Assembly: GCA_024734555.1 (NCBI GenBank)
Contig: JANPWX010000028.1
Location: 3,543,522-3,607,521, forward strand
From: Trochalopteron elliotii
Taxonomy: Eukaryota; Chordata; Aves; Passeriformes; Leiothrichidae
Reading direction: 5' to 3'
Length of the DNA stretch: 64,000 nucleotides
Shown here in pieces: positions 1 to 15,400 of the stretch. The first letter of the stretch is position 1. Every line of letters begins with the position of its first letter. Under the pieces are notes generated by a model that saw nothing but the letters and a program-made list of their open reading frames with translations, did not search any database and was not told the DNA's origin. The position numbers and the translations under genes were made by a program.

Positions 1-3000
1 TGGACTTCAAGTCTAGTATGCTAGGAGCCAGGAGACTAATTTAAGCTTAGTAAACAACAGAAAAAACAAGCCACAGGCAGCTTGGCCAACAGTTCTTGTG
101 ATCCACAGAGGTGTACAGACAACATGTAATTACTGGAAAAACACATCTAATCAAATCATGCTCTAACTCCTGGCAACACAGTATTCAGTCTTTTGCCTTT
201 ATACTAGCTTTAATGGGTTGCTTCCAGCAGCTGCCTCTGTCCATCAATTACCACCATGCCTTCCGAATTCTGCGCTGTTACTTTTGTCACTGAAATATAG
301 TCGCTGTTTGAAATGGGTTTTCTCTCCTCACTGATTATTTTGTGGGACAGATACTGTTGTGACAGTGGCCACAACAAGGGATTTTGGTGTTTAAGAGCCC
401 ATGGACTGCTGGATGTGCATCACAGAGCTGAGCAGTCAGGACTTGGCTGTGCTTTAGAGGGTTGCTGGCAAACTCCTAGGGCAGTTGGGTTGTAGAGTTA
501 CAGGACGAGAAAGCATCTTCAGAAGTCATCTAAACCAACCTCAGTCCACATATTCACAGCTGTTCTACCAACTTCGTCTTGAAATCCTGCAGCAAGAGGG
601 ATTCTACACTTGCCTAACACTAAAGAATTTTTGGGTTCTTCCATCAACAGAACTTATTTATAAATCATCTTCTCTAAACAAAAAATCTGCTTCACTTATT
701 GTTCTGTTCTGCATAAGACTGGAAATTCTGTTTTAAGGATTTACTTCATCTATTGAAGCACTTTTAATTTGAAAGATATGGGGTCTAAACATTTCAAATC
801 TAGGAATAAACATAGAAATTTTATGATAACTCAAACAGAACCAACAGACCTGTATGCATTGCCATTACAGTATAGATTATTGCACATTTAGATGTCATTC
901 TCTTTATTTGAAGTATTCCCAAATATAACTGTTGAAACTGAGAGCAGGGGTAAATGAAATGGTTCTGTCATAACAATGCTGTGCGAATATTTATTTGCAA
1001 GCATGACGGAGACACCTCTATGTTCCATTTGTCTCACTATTTCTAATGTTTTGATATTGTAGAACCTGTCAAAAGAGAAAATTTGTACCCACTTCCGAAA
1101 TCCCTAATAGTCTAAAACAAGAAAAAAAAAATCATTTGGAATAATTTTGTTCACAATTATATGATTGCAATTAAAATAAAGCAGAAAAAATTCTAAATGC
1201 TATAAATTAATAAAATTTAAAATAACTAAAAAGTAGAGTTTTTTTGTAATGCCAGAAAATATGTTTTTACTAGATGAATCTTTACATCTTGTCAAAAGCT
1301 CAATGGAGTGTGGGTTTTTTTTCATCTCCAACTATTCTGCAGTTTTAGTCTGTAAAAATTGCTAATTAATTTACAATAAAAAATATCTTTAGACAAACGT
1401 CAAGAGTTATGAGTCATTATTACTGTCCAGAACACTTTGCTGTCCCTTTGCTAATCCTTGGTTTCAATCAAAATTTCTAATCACATATATGTACCCAAGT
1501 CAGTTTATGAATAATTAAGTAATGGAGGGGGTGGTATGATATATTTTAATGTAAAATACATTCATAATCCATAGATAAAGCTAACTAATTGTTAAAGGTC
1601 ATGAGAATGAAGATGAGTGGACTATATTAGATTAGAGACCACAGCGATGAAATTCTCTGAGTAAAATTACATTTGGCTTCTGAAACAGGCGGGTGTTAAT
1701 AGATACACAAAAATTAAATAATAAAAGCCAGTAGCAGCTGTCAAATCTGCAACGCTTCTTTGTTCATTTTTAAATTTGTTCTACCTCATCTGGAGGAAAA
1801 ATAAGAACAAGCTATATTTTACTGTGTGCTTCTGAAGGCAAAGAGTTACAGGAAAATGAACTACGGGATAATGCGTGTGGGGATGCAGAATGACAGGTAC
1901 ATAAATTGCTATTTTTGTTCAGTTTTTCCTTTTGTTTTACTAACAACAACAACAACTGAAGAAAGTCTGATTTTGGCAAAGTGAATAAATCAAAGCTCTC
2001 ATGTAAACTGTAATAAGTTTTTTTACCTGATTAGTTTCTCCTCCAAGGACACTTTAGCATTGTCTACTAAATCTAGAGCAAGAAACTAAATGCAACTTGA
2101 TTTGAGGCAGTTTAAGGACCTGTCAGCATAGGCTAGTGTCTGAGATCTTTAAAGCCAGGGACATCTGCTAGAGTAATGTGCTTGTGGAGCAGAGTATAAC
2201 CCACATATTACACAGTAGTTTAATGTTGCTTAATAAAACTGCCATGTTTTAATCCTGTTTTAATGGTGTTACATGTTGAAGGACATTCAACAGTACATTT
2301 GTCTTCCACTAGACTCTTACAAGTTGGACCATCGTCACTGGTCAGTGGCATGGAAGATTTATTGCTTTTCACAAGTGAATGCACATAAACTGTGTGCTTA
2401 CAGCAACAGTTAAAAAGGTAAATATTTGTCTTCAGATACCTCAGTTTCAGTCAGTAGTCATAAAATACACCGCTGAACATCTATGTTTACAGCAACATCT
2501 TGTTAGGAATCACTTAAAATTGATTCTTTTTTCTTGATTATAGACGTTCTTCAATAACTAAGAATGGTTCACAGTCTAAGACTATTAGTAGTCTGTTACT
2601 GGCTGGTATATACACAGTTTCATCAGAGCTTATTGCAAAAGTCAAGACTTACATTGTTACACTAAGTTCCCTTCACAATGAACTATTTTTAATTCTCTCC
2701 AAACACATGAAGCAAATTAAAGAGAAAAAAAGAGAAAAAGAAAAACCCCCACACTTTTTTGTTACTTTTGTAGAAGCAAAGCAAGTGATACTGAATATAT
2801 GTTCAAAAAGAGCTACATTATTTATCTATCTACTGCCTGTACACCACACTGAAGATTGGGCACTGTTTTTTCCAACCACATTAGGTACCTGCAAAGAAAA
2901 AATGAGGAATACAATAGTGCAGTTGGAAAACATGTTTTTCATCCAAGTAAAACCTGAATTTGCTGTGATATAATGAGAAGAAGTTTTTCAGTTATTTACT

Positions 3001-6000
3001 TTTCTCTGTGAAATTACAAAAGATTTATCTAAGACCTCAGTAAAGCACAGAAGAGAAAGAGGAGATATACTGTGAAAACACAACTATATGTCTTACAGGT
3101 GATGTTTTGGAGAAAAAGTTATAGAAAAACAAAATACTGCATGAGATGCAGTCCTGCTTAAATCTCTGAATACAACAATATGATTTGTGTGTCCTGGAAG
3201 GCATACCACACCTGAATGCATGGTCAGATGCCATGGTGACCAGTGCACCTGCCTTAGACAAGTGCTAAGAATGAGATTTTGCCCAGTGGATAACATTGAA
3301 GAAAGCCTCTGGAAAACTCTTCCCTCTGTCCCTGTCAGATTTTTAGTAATAATTCAGAAATAGGTAGATCTCTACATACTCACAGTTATTTACTCACAAT
3401 AGTTTGTTGATTACATTTAAGTCTAACTGATTGCATTGAAGGGCATGCCTGGGGCATGATGTTGTTACATCTTTCCCTTACAGAAAGGGACAAACTTTGA
3501 GGAAATGTATGTTAGATTTAAGAACTGTCTGTGTTAGTAATTTGTCTGATCTAAAGCTTTTGTAAACTTGATAAACACGGCCTTCAGTTAGAGGTGGCAC
3601 AAAGATATTTCTTACCAAAGCAGAGATGGAAGGACCATGATTTTATAGGTCTCCAATTCCTGCACATACTACTTGAAAGATAAAATACCTCTGTTTTTGT
3701 CAGTAGACACCATGAAGAAACAACTACTGAGGAAGATGAGAGTGAAAACAGTATTTTTCTGAATCAATGCAGATGTTTAAATGGATTCCAAGAAGTCCTC
3801 ATTTTAGGATGAGATCTTCATTGGCACGTGTAGAAAAACCCCTACATTTGCACTAAGATAGTTCTGAATGATTTAGACTAGCCCTCAACTCCTTTCATCT
3901 TTGTTTAAGGGTGTACTTACCACCACAAATAATAAAGGTGTAGCACATCCACAGTTCTTTTTGCCAAAGTGACACCTGAAAGGCTTTCACTCATTGTACT
4001 ATCTCAGGTCAAATGTCGAGGCAATTCTACGATTGTCCAGTAATCCCAGCTACTGAAATCCTTTATTGCTGTTCTGGCCCAAAGTACCATCTCTAGCAAC
4101 AAAAACAGAACCAAACATAACAATATACCCATTCACTGGAAGGCTAATAATCTATGAGGTGAAGCAAAAAACAATACCTGTTTTGAGGGAAATGCTGCTG
4201 CTATTGGAAAGGACTCATTACTCTATTGAGCTTTGACAAGTAGTTTGCACCTATTGCTTGCTAAAAAAGACAAATTTCTGGCTTAAGTTTCCCATCTGAA
4301 GTTAAATGCAGCTACAGCACATTGTAGTGTGGGTTTGTTTGTTTAATATGTTCCATCAGCCAAGGAGTTTTCTAGTCTAAAATGTTTTGTCAGTTACTCA
4401 GCTATTGGTTTAGAGCTTCATCAGCATTAACTTCTTGCTATAGACCAGTTACATAAATTACTGATTGGTCTGCTTGATGATAGCCACTAGAGAACTTTCC
4501 CATTACTACTGGGAAGGGAGTGAGGCAAAAAAAGGCATACACCTATGTAAGGTGTTGTCAACAGCAGAGCTTCATCTAGCACTTCACTCCAGTATCTCCT
4601 CTACTGTCATTAGACTCTTCAAATTTCTTTATTGCACCTGGCAGACCTTATTTTAGTCAAAAAACTTACTATGGTGCCTCATAAAAAGAATAAAAATTAC
4701 TAATACTTACAATTTTTGCCTTAACTTTTGGGGTGTTCCTCATGCATTCACTTTTTATATTGCTAGCTCACATATTTTATTGGTGTGGGGATATACCCTC
4801 AAAGAGTTGTTTGTTAGACTTCACTAACTTCACAGAAGAAATTATGGCCGTTTGCTTGAAGTATTTGCCTCTAGAGCTCAAAATTTGAAAGGAGTTATAG
4901 CAAAATGACAGAGAAACTCAAGTGACATTGAAGATCAGTAGTACAATACTGTGATGTACTGACCCTCAGCACATAAATGTCATATACCTTCCCATCATTT
5001 TTTATGAATTACCTATATCTGGAAAAGCTGCCAATGCTTAAATTTCCAAAGTTTTGTCAGCATATTCTGATGCTGAAATGAGACTGGTGAAATAAATCTG
5101 GTTACTTTTAATAATCCTTTGGTACTGAAATGGATATTTCAGCACAGTAGATTTGTTACTCTTGTTAAAGTATGTTGCCTCCCTATTAACAGCGCTTGCT
5201 GTGAAGATTTGTTTGTTTTCTTGATGATGCCAGAGAAGAAGAGATTTTTCCTTTACTTATTTTTTTTACCAACAACAAACTCAAAATTTACAAATTTACT
5301 GGGTTTTATATCCCTTAAAAGCAATTACAATGAAATCACTCAAATTTAGAATTTGTTCTGTTTTAAATTGTCCCTTCCCATAGATGTCTCATGTAAGGCC
5401 ATGACTATGCGTGTGTGAAATATCTTTTTTCTCAGAGCAAGCAAAGAACCACTCAAGATGTCTTCACTCTACACAGCATTCCAGCTGCAAGCCTTTATTC
5501 AATAAACACCTACTAGGAATAAACCAGAAATAACCAGAGCAGCAGCAAGGCAGACATCAAATATTAACAAGGCTGCAAGGGAATCCCTGCCCCAGCATGA
5601 GGGATGGGATAGTGCACGTCTCCATCTCCAAATTTTTATTAGAGTGGAAGGTGAAGTAAGAAAGAGTGGTGCATTTCCATTTCAAGGATGTTGATGGGGC
5701 CCAAGCAAAGATTATGAGAGAATAGAAGAACCAGATCCACTGCTATTTTTTTTTTACTGGAGGTGTTTCAAAAGGGGAAATATAACTGTGTGTAAAAAAG
5801 GTTGAAGGAGGAGTGATCTTTCCACCCACCCTGTCACCCCAAAAAATAGGATAAAAGGAACGGCAGGAACTGAGATGCAGACTGAATTAGTGAGGTTGCC
5901 AAGTACTGAGTATAACTTCTTCAACACCTTTATTCTTTCATCCATTGCAAAGGACAAAAGGGAGACCTTTGAGATGTGGAGAAAAATAATCTCATAACTG

Positions 6001-6350
6001 CTCAGCACATGGCAAATCAAGCACTGAATCAACTTTGTGCAACATTTCCGCAGCTCTTCTCCTCCACTGCTGCCTTTCACCTCAAGTGCCCTGATGACCC
6101 TTAGCTACAGTTTCCAATCAGTCCTACAGAATACACAGTGCACTTACATATTTCGAAATTTAATGGAAATAGTATTGAATTTTAAAGGTTTGGTTACAGG
6201 TTTTTTTCCTTCTGTTATTGGCTTTGCCCCTTCCAAAATGACTCTTTTAATGTTACAATATTTATATTAAAAATTACAGGATAGCTGTTTTTCTGCTCTG
6301 GAAATTATTTTGGCATTACTGTCCAGTCCTTAGAAAAATTAGGAACCTGA
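1..6350. other. Non-genic AT-rich host DNA
   Basis: I see no supportable gene here. The open frames are under about 110 codons, overlap on opposite strands and show no family motif. Short simple runs occur, for example an AAC triplet run near 1,941-1,956 and A- or T-homopolymers. A 45-bp segment at 1,861-1,905 is flanked by AG and GT and is discussed as a weak exon-like candidate. The stretch around 5,480-5,650 has clustered TTTATT/AATAAA-like motifs and could be remnant LTR sequence, but I cannot assign it. Read as intergenic or intronic DNA. Confidence 0.6.
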
Positions 6351-6466
6351 TTTGTGGGGGGGGCGGTTGTTTGTTTTTTGGTTTTTTGGGGTTTTTTTTT
6401 TGGGGGGGTGTTCGTTTGTTTGGTGTTTTTTGTTTGTTTTGGTTTGTGTTTTTGTGGGTTTTTTTT
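6351..6466 (+). repeat. G/T-rich low-complexity tract
   Basis: About 115 bases are almost only G and T on the plus strand. They include an 8-G run, a G7 run, several G4 runs and T runs of 6-10. The core resembles tracts near 28,670 and 50,657. The G runs give potential for G-quadruplex or slipped structures. It creates artefactual Phe/Gly/Val-rich frames on the plus strand and Lys/Pro/Thr-rich frames on the minus strand, which are not genes. Confidence 0.85.
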
Positions 6467-9400
6467 GTCTGGATGGATGGAGACATGTAGTCCAGCTCTA
6501 GCAGTCTCCATGCAAATCCGTAAGACAAGAATGCCTTTTAAAACATAAAAGCATTTTGGAACATGGAAGCAGAAATACACCCTGAAAGCAAGTTCCTTTC
6601 AGCAGTTCTACAGGCTGTTTGTGACAACCCAGCTGCTAGCCTTTTATTTTTCTCTTGAAGCTTTAGAAAAAATGAAATATAGATGAAGGTCACTTTTTAT
6701 TACATCTCCCCTCATTGTGATTGGGTTTATTTCTTTCTGCTTTTACTGCTAAGAAACTGACAGTCTCAGCAACAGAGATAGTAAAACACTTGTATCTCCT
6801 TTACTATTCTGTAAGATTTTTAACAGATGGGCAAGAAAGTGAAGGGGGCTCTTGATTCATCAGAGGATAGATTTAGGAAGAGATACCAAAAACAACCTTC
6901 ACTTATCCTCTAATTTTTTTTTAAGGACTCAGATGAAAGGAAAGCAACCAAGAGCTGAGAGATGAGAATGAGGCAAAGAACATGTTCCCTGCCTGGGAAA
7001 AGGAACCTTCTAGTTGTCTTTGCTCCAGAGCCATTTACACCACCCCAGAAAGCTCTGAATGGAAATCAGCTGCCCCTGCACCTTTTACTATTAAGGTTAA
7101 AGCCAACACCTCTCCCTTCCAGAACAATAGCGGTGCATGCTTAATTAAAAAAAGAGTAGGCACTCTTTTTTTTTTCTTTTTTTTAAAGTGTTTCCCCAAT
7201 GAAGTTTCACTTGTTTTTTCATGTGCTCCTGGGGGTCTATTATCCATGCATGTGCATATGAATGCTGACAAAGTGTTTGTGTTTGTGCCTCAGAGGGGTA
7301 AGTTAGAACATATTAAAAAGCTAGGGTTTTTTTTAATCCTATTTTTTTTTGCTTTTCTTGGTATCATCATGAAAAAATTTCTCTCTTGACACAGAAATAG
7401 CATAAAAATAGCATCAAAAACCCAACATAAACAAGCCCTTTCACCTTTCTTTATGATTAAATCATGCATTCTTCTCTCAAATACGGAGAAGAATCAGTAA
7501 AAAATTCAAAACTTGTAACTAGAGTTGTAACAAGAAAACTACCCAAATGTAAGTAAAATCAAACAGAAAGCAAAACAGATTTTTTCCTCTCTTCTGTCAA
7601 TTGCAGCTGACACAGTTCTGCAAGGGAAAGACAGTCCTGAGGTAGTAGCAGCAGCAAAGTCCCAAAGGGCTAAAAACATATAATGTGTATATTTGTATGC
7701 ACACAGCTGCAGTGTCTCAAATGCTTTGACATCCAATGGCAGTTGTTACAAAAGGCTAATAGTTTAACTACATTTACATACTGCAATAGATATTATAAAT
7801 ATTTAAAATGGCAAGGGACTGTCTTTTCAACCTTTGAACTGCTTAATGCATTATCATGAAAATCCTTTGCATGACTGGCAGAGGTTTCTCCAATGCTGAA
7901 AGGGGCTGAGTTTATAGCTCTACTGTTAAGAAATGCAGCTAAAATATACAAAATGGAAAGTGAGTACACAGAGCAGCATAGGAGATCTCCTGTTGTGGGT
8001 CTGCTAAAAACATCAGATGCTGAAAAGTGCAGAAAAAGAGAAAAAGGAGAAAAAGAGAACTTAGAAGAATTAGATTTAACAAAAAGTGACTGCAAATATC
8101 TAATAAGTATGCTTTCTGTTTCCATAGCAACTTGCATCAAAGAAATGGAAAGCACTTTAAACATCAATCAATTTACCCTCAACAGTACTGTGTGGAAGGC
8201 AAAATATATATTAGAAGAAGTAAAATTGCTTCCTGGTGATTTCTGGGCTGTATTTTAGAAGTCGTTTTGCTACCTCTGCACTAACTTCCTCACCAACATT
8301 CAGATTTTGAGTCTGTCTTTTTCTTGTTCTCTCACACAGATTGTTACTAAGAGGAGTGATCAGAGACATTGGGATAAAGAATGAAGACCTTGGGAAGTAA
8401 TGAATTTAGCCATTATTAAACACCTGATCAATATAGCAACTAAGCAATCTCATCTCCTGTAAGTCATCACTGCAAGAAAATCTCTGCAATGGCAGATACC
8501 AGAACAACAGTGGCCTCTTTCATCAAGAATTTTGCCAAAGGACTTGTACAAAACCCATATTTTGGCTCTCTATACTAGGTAGGTGCAGCATACATGGGTA
8601 GGCACCATGACCCAGTACGTGCCGGTAAATTATGGGTGGCTTTAAAATATTTTTGAAAATAATTTTATAAAGTCAGTATGTCTAGAGATAAAAGAGAAAC
8701 CTAGCAGACCTTCAATTATTATGTGTGACATGCCTACATCCAACAAAAGAAAATAAGCTCAGCCTAGTTCTTCCTGGTTTTGAATTTTAGGAGCTGAGGA
8801 ATCTAAAGCCTGAAAAAGTAATTTTTCTGCTCTGGAGCCCACACAGACTGAAATTGAATTGGTCATCTATTGGCAAAAAGTTGTGGTAAATCTTTATGCT
8901 TTCTTTTATTATTCAGATGGCTTGGCTGGCTGGAATGAAAGTGAAGATGACAGACAGGATTTTGGTCTCTGGAGAGAGAAGATCTCATTGTAAGACTGGA
9001 TGTTGCACGATCTCCACCCCTGAGGACAAGGTTAGAGCTGGCCATGGGCAATAAATTACCTCCCATCTGGTTTGGTTTCTTTGCTAGGGAGAAGAAGGTT
9101 AGACCACAGGAGTCTAAAGAGTAATGAGATTTTTCCTTGTGTTTTGAGTGCCTCTAAGAGTTTTTGAGGAATACAAAGGCCCTTTCATACAGTACTTCAT
9201 ATCCACTTTTCCAGAAGAAAAGGGTCCTCCAGGTAAAGTCAAGCTGACAGCTAGTGTTAACATTTGGGATCTAACAATTTAAGATTTTGGCTGAATGGCA
9301 TTTCAGAGTTCATCAGATGCCTCTGATGAGCAGTATTTCAATGGATTTACTACTTATAATGGATCCCTGGGACAGCATGATTTCAAAAGTAATAGTTAGG

Positions 9401-12400
9401 ACTTGGAATTTTAAATTTAAAAACTGAAGAATTTGTTTTCTGCTGTGTGCTAAATGGCTCTGACTGATGGCAAGAAGGCAGATGCCGCCTTCAGTATTCA
9501 CTGTTTCAGAAAAGATGGATTCCAGTTGCCAGAACGAAAAGGTTAAAGTTAAGGGTGTGTCAGGATTTTCTAATCCAGAGTGAGAAAGTTGTAGATCTTT
9601 AGAGTTAGGCAGAAGTTTTGTATCAACTCTAGGCAGTATGGGATTAATTTTTTCATTGCTGGGGTAGCTCCCCTGTATTTAATTGCACTAAGATATAGGA
9701 TAAAGTAATATAAAATATAAAATACACTCTTTTTCTGAATGATAATGGGCCTGAGAGTAGGAAGAGGTAAAGTATTTCTTAAGTCCCATACCTTATGTAC
9801 ATATTTTTTGAGGAGATGGAACCCCAGGCTATAATTAAGGTTAGAGTTAGGGCTACTGGTTGTACATCAAAAGCAGAGATCCTGGCTTAATACTCAGTGC
9901 TGCATGTCCCATGGTGAAGAACTGCACAGCTGCTGTCATTTGTGGCTGATTATTTATGCGTCCTTTCACTACTCAGGTAGTTCTGCTAGTTATAATGAAG
10001 GCAAAAGCTGGTTAAAGACTCAAAACTCATAGGCTAAAGAAATTATCTCCTTGAAGTCTGTGAGCTACAGAAGGGGTTTTTTTGTGTATATCACAGAGCT
10101 GCTATATTAAACAGATCTTGTTTCAGCAAGAGTTGCCAAACCAAGTTATGCCCAGTATATTAAATCTTATATTTAAGACAAATTCATGGATATAATTCTA
10201 GATATAGTTAAAAGTTTAGATAACAAGGCAGATGTCAGAAATTGCTCTCAAAATAAGGAATGAAAGTCATCAGGCTTCTTTTTAGCTTTGAGATATCTCT
10301 GAGGACAAGAAAGTGTTTGGAGAAAAATGTTTGTCAAGTTATTGCCAAACACTGTTGAGTACTGCTGTTTTCTTGGGTTCCTTGCAAGTTGTTAGGTCTT
10401 GTTCAGGTAGGAGCTTCTTAGCTAAGTATGCATCAAGCCTTTGTTTTAATTTTGATTTCAGAGAAAACAGATAATTATGGTTTCAGGGTCTGTACCAGCT
10501 TTCAGCCTCTGCTCAATACTAAGGAAACAGAACAAGACATTCTCAGAGATTGAGTTTTCTGTAACTTACAGGTCTAGAGGAATGCACTCAAGTTTAGGGT
10601 ATTGTAATGTTTAATAGTTTCTATTCAAAACTGATAACATTCTCGCATTTATTTGCCTAATTTATAAAACACATGAAAATACATTAGCAAGAAATTGATT
10701 TTTTATGCATGTTGATTTTTATAAACAACTTCAAAACCACGTTTCTGTTATGAGTATGTTTTTCTTTACAATTAAAGTTTTACCATATTTGGCCTGGGAA
10801 TACCTGAAAACTAACATGAAGGAATAACCTAATGTTTTCAAAATCTACTAATCCTGTCTATGCCTTCATTGCCAACCTTCCACAGAGAGCACACCCAACA
10901 AACCACAGAGTAAAGAAGAAAAAAGAAAGCAAGCATTCTTTAACTGCTTTCTCATATTTTTCATATAAACTATTGCTCTGATCCATCTGTAGCACCAAAG
11001 AAATGGCTTTGTTATCTCCTCCCACTCATAAAACAAACTATGTCTCAGTTAAAGTTTATCTGAATTTTTGAGCTATGGATACCACAGCCTTTCAGAAGAG
11101 AAAACTGATGTCACATGCAGTGATGATGTCACAGGAAATATCTCTGCCTTCTGTTGTTGGGGAGATACATGTCCAGCTTCTCTCCTGAGTGATCTTCAGT
11201 GAAGATGAGTTTAGAAACTGATCTCCAGGTTGTTTTGGAGAAGTTCAATTCCAATAAACCTTTTTCAACTGAGGTCTTGAAATTTTCACGTTTGTTTCAT
11301 TAGGGTTGTTTTTGAACAAAAGTGTGTGGGATACTGGAAGACAGGACACAACCTGCTGAGATGCAACCAAGACAAAGTTCTACAAAAGTGCAGAGTATGT
11401 ATCTGTGCACTACAGAGTATATATTAAACAAACAAACATATAGGATATCAGACCTTTTTTTGTTATCTCCTGATATTATTGATGAGAATCGAACTATGGG
11501 CACACTAGGGCAAAGAAACCATCTGTCATGGTTGAGGCTCTAGTTTCAGAAACAAAGTAAACAAGGAAAGGAAAACCTGCAGTGTTCATATCACATTTGA
11601 TCACATTTCTACAGGCTTCAGATGACTGATTTCAGCATTCTCTAAAAGCTGTTCTATTGGTGAAATTGCACCACAGGCAATAAGGAAGATCTATGCTGCA
11701 TTTGCAAATGAAATGAATGGGCACAAAGCACGCTACACTTTTATCTTTGCAATTCATCATATTAAAACTAATCATGACAGGTGTAATTATGTAGCACCAA
11801 AAATAAATAAGCAAGCAAATAAATAAATAGCTCTCAAATTTTCCTAGGCATTCTGCTTTTCCTAAGCATAATAAATCTATGGGTTGGAGAGGAGGTTGCA
11901 ACCTTCCTTACAGGAGAAGATATTTTTGGAAGAAAATGCTAGTTAGGAAAACTGCTAAGATTATCTCATCACAGAGAGAAAGGAAGAAAGAACAGGGAGG
12001 GAGGAAGGGAGGACATGACTTTATTGTCAGCAGTTTCTCAGTGTGTAATCATTTTTGACAGAATAAGCCTTACCTCTGTAGTATATTCGAAACTCAATTT
12101 TGTTTTTTATAATTTGAGTCAACTCTATTCCAGCTGCAAACATTGTGACAATAGCAAGTTTTTTCCTAGACTGAGGCTGACTGTTTCATGCTACATTAGT
12201 GAACAGAATAAACATCTCGCTCAAATCCGTATCTTTTTGGTACTGGCTTTTGCACTCTGTTCACACTGAGTACAAATTTAAACAGCATATCTTCATGTAA
12301 TCATTGGAGATCCTGAAACAGCAACTGCGATTAGGGGCAGGCTCCATTCCTTCTGAGAAAGGGAAACATCATCTTAAAAGTGGAAACACAAATATAAACA

Positions 12401-15400
12401 TCTTGGTTGTTGCAAAAGGGCAATTACTGCAACACCTACATCAATGGAAAAGTATACCTTCTAAAATTAATTTTCTTTCCCTATAGCAATGGTTAGAAGC
12501 TCTGGATTTGAAAAAAAACCCCAGTAATCCTTCACAAGGAAAACTGTATTTCAGACAATAGAGAGTTTTTCTTTTAAATCTACTGTCTCTATGTATGAAG
12601 AACTTCCTTAGAGTAGATACAAAGATATGTGGAAGAGCCTCTGCCACTAAGGAGTCTATAAACTGGAATATTTCACTGCTGCTTTTCTCATTCATAGTAT
12701 TGTAGAGGGAGCAAGCTCCTATTTTTTTTTCCCCTATCTGTTGCTTTGCTGGCACACACTGAATTTCCACAATGAGTGAGAAGATTGAAGCATGAAGTTA
12801 CATGCTGCAAAGTGGCAGTGAGAAGAGCCATGTGTCATATTCTGTATCTTGATCACAGTCTTTCTAAAGTAAAAACATTCAGGAAACTCAAGGAGATATT
12901 CTGGCAGGGGTGCCACTGAGCAAGTATGGTCCATGGTCTCTCACATAAACATAATATTGTTGTGTCAGACCTTCATCATTACTTCTTCCACACACATATA
13001 GAAAATAATTTTAAACACTGCTTCCATCACAGTCAAAGTCACAAGATGTTTCCTTTGACTCCTTTTAGAACTTGGGTGTAGACTGAAATCCCTAAAATAG
13101 ATCATATATTGTGATCCAAGGTTAGCTGAATGCAAAAGATCAGCATTTTGCTGTTTTCTTTTCCTTGGAAAAATCCTTGCACCAGAGAAAGATGTTGTAG
13201 AAAGAAATCATGATATTTGAAGGATACCTTTCTGAAATACATGATGCCCCTAAAAATATGGTACTACTACATTTTGGAGGTAATATAAAGAGTAATAGTG
13301 TTTAGTATCAACAAGAAGACATTCTGTCTAAATGATAACAGCATATCACAGCACAGAAAGGGCTTTAGGATTTTTTGAATATTGGTAGCCATATATCTGG
13401 ACCCATAGTTTTCCTGGTATATAAGTACATACATCTTTGAAATAAAGATAAAATTTCTAGGATGGCAGACATTATAGACCCTAATGGCTGATCATAACTA
13501 CAAAATATGCCTGCATACCAAAACCACAGAGTTCCATATGTTACCAGAAAATCCTCAGCTTCTCCAAACTTCAAGAAATATATTAAGACAACTATTTAAA
13601 ATACTAAATATCTTCAGGCTGAGATCTTCAAAGTTCAAGAATCTGTTAGATTTTTCATGCTTAGCAGTTAACACCTACCACTGCAACAAGTAAGTAAAAA
13701 GCCAGAAAAACATATTTTTCAATCAAATATGTGTCTGGTATGCCATCATTACATTTCCTGATGCTGCCCACAAATCTGTTTGGTTCCCTTGAAATATATA
13801 TTTCCACAGTTCTTTCACAAGAAAAATATGAGAATCAAATCTGACCTTTTTTTAAGTCTTAAAGAAACTCAAGAATATTGCTCACCCTGTCAGAACTAAA
13901 TTAATTACTGCAAAATTTGAAGCTGGATAGTAGTTTTCAAATGACAAATATTTACTGGTTGTCAATATATTTAGATGTTTTATGAAAGCAATAAGTTTCC
14001 CATGGAGATATAAATAATTACAGTGTTTTCAGTTCAGACTTGTATAAGTTGATCTGAATGCTAAATTCATAAACCTAGTGATGATTCTTTGCTTTTGGAT
14101 TTAATTTTTTATTTCCTATTGCTCATCATGTAGTGAGTATTGCTCACTGGGAACTAAGTTGTGCCTGAATATCTGCAGATGAAGGAATGTAGGAGAGAGA
14201 TGAATGTCTTACTTATGGTAACCACCCAGGTTGAGCATTAATCCACAGTATGCAAATTGCAGAGTTAAATATCATTTGTACTAATCATTATACCTGAGGT
14301 TGACTGAACTGAAATCAATCTGTGATATGTTGTGACATATTAGTGTTCATGTCAGCTTACTTCAGAAGAGAATTCTCACGACATGCTTCTGTCTCACATA
14401 AATAACCAGATAGTCTTGTTGAAGTAACCCTCTCTTTTCTTAATTTTTGTCATTCTCTACTGGTGATATTACCTTACTAAAATAAATTTGGACAAGTAAA
14501 GCGTGGATTGTTATGAACTTTCGCAATATCTTGTTGATATGTTCACAGGATATTTTCTAGATCGTCAACTGATTTGATGAGTGTCTTATCTAACCGATCT
14601 TATTGTTTAGGACCATTTTTAGAGATGGTCATACATATGTATATATGAGCCTCATGATTATGCAAATTACATAAACAATATTTGTTTTGAAGTTTATAAA
14701 AGTAGAAACTGATGGTGTTTGTTACATATTTGCTTTTAAAATGCTAAAATAAAATTTATCTGGTCATGATTAACTTTCTGTAGGAGTTGCTGCACAGTAA
14801 AATAACCCCAGGGTACATATTAGTTTATTGGGCAATTTCGTGCTTCCAAATTACGCACAAAGAAATTTTTGAGTACCGCAAATTTTTATACAAAAAAAAC
14901 CCCACACGTGATTGTGTTCAATTTTTGAGTATTTTAAATGAGTTCTACCAAATGTCAGCACTTGTTTTAGCCCATTACTGGCTAATAATACTACTAATTA
15001 ATAATTAATAATAATTAATGAATAATACTAATAATGAATATTACACAGCCTCCAGTTTGCATTAGATATTTTAGAAGAATGCAAGACTGGACATGCTCCA
15101 ATGATTTAATTATGCAAACAGACAGTAACACCATAGCAGACAGAGGAAGAAATTAATCTAATATCTTTTATGTCTCTCTCTTTTTTCACATTTTTTAATT
15201 TTTATATACTAGTACACACTATCAGAATCCCCTATCTCTGTTCATAGATGCCTCCTTACCTGCTGAGGCCAAAATATATGGTGACACTCAAAAGGCAGTA
15301 AATGCCTGCCCCTGCTATGCCCAATATTGCTCTCAGATCTCCTTGAGAAGAGAGATAGGGCTCCTGGTGGCTCCCTGGGGGGAGAGGGAAAACTTAGGCG

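Noticed and set aside
6383..6405. TTTTGGGG words resembling ciliate-type telomere repeats
   Set aside because: Not in regular tandem; part of a T/G low-complexity tract.
6982..7389. 135-codon plus-strand frame
   Set aside because: It runs through poly-T tracts giving poly-Phe, and has no recognisable motif.
7893..8258. 121-codon plus-strand frame
   Set aside because: No domain, no splice or promoter support, and a minus-strand frame of similar length overlaps it.
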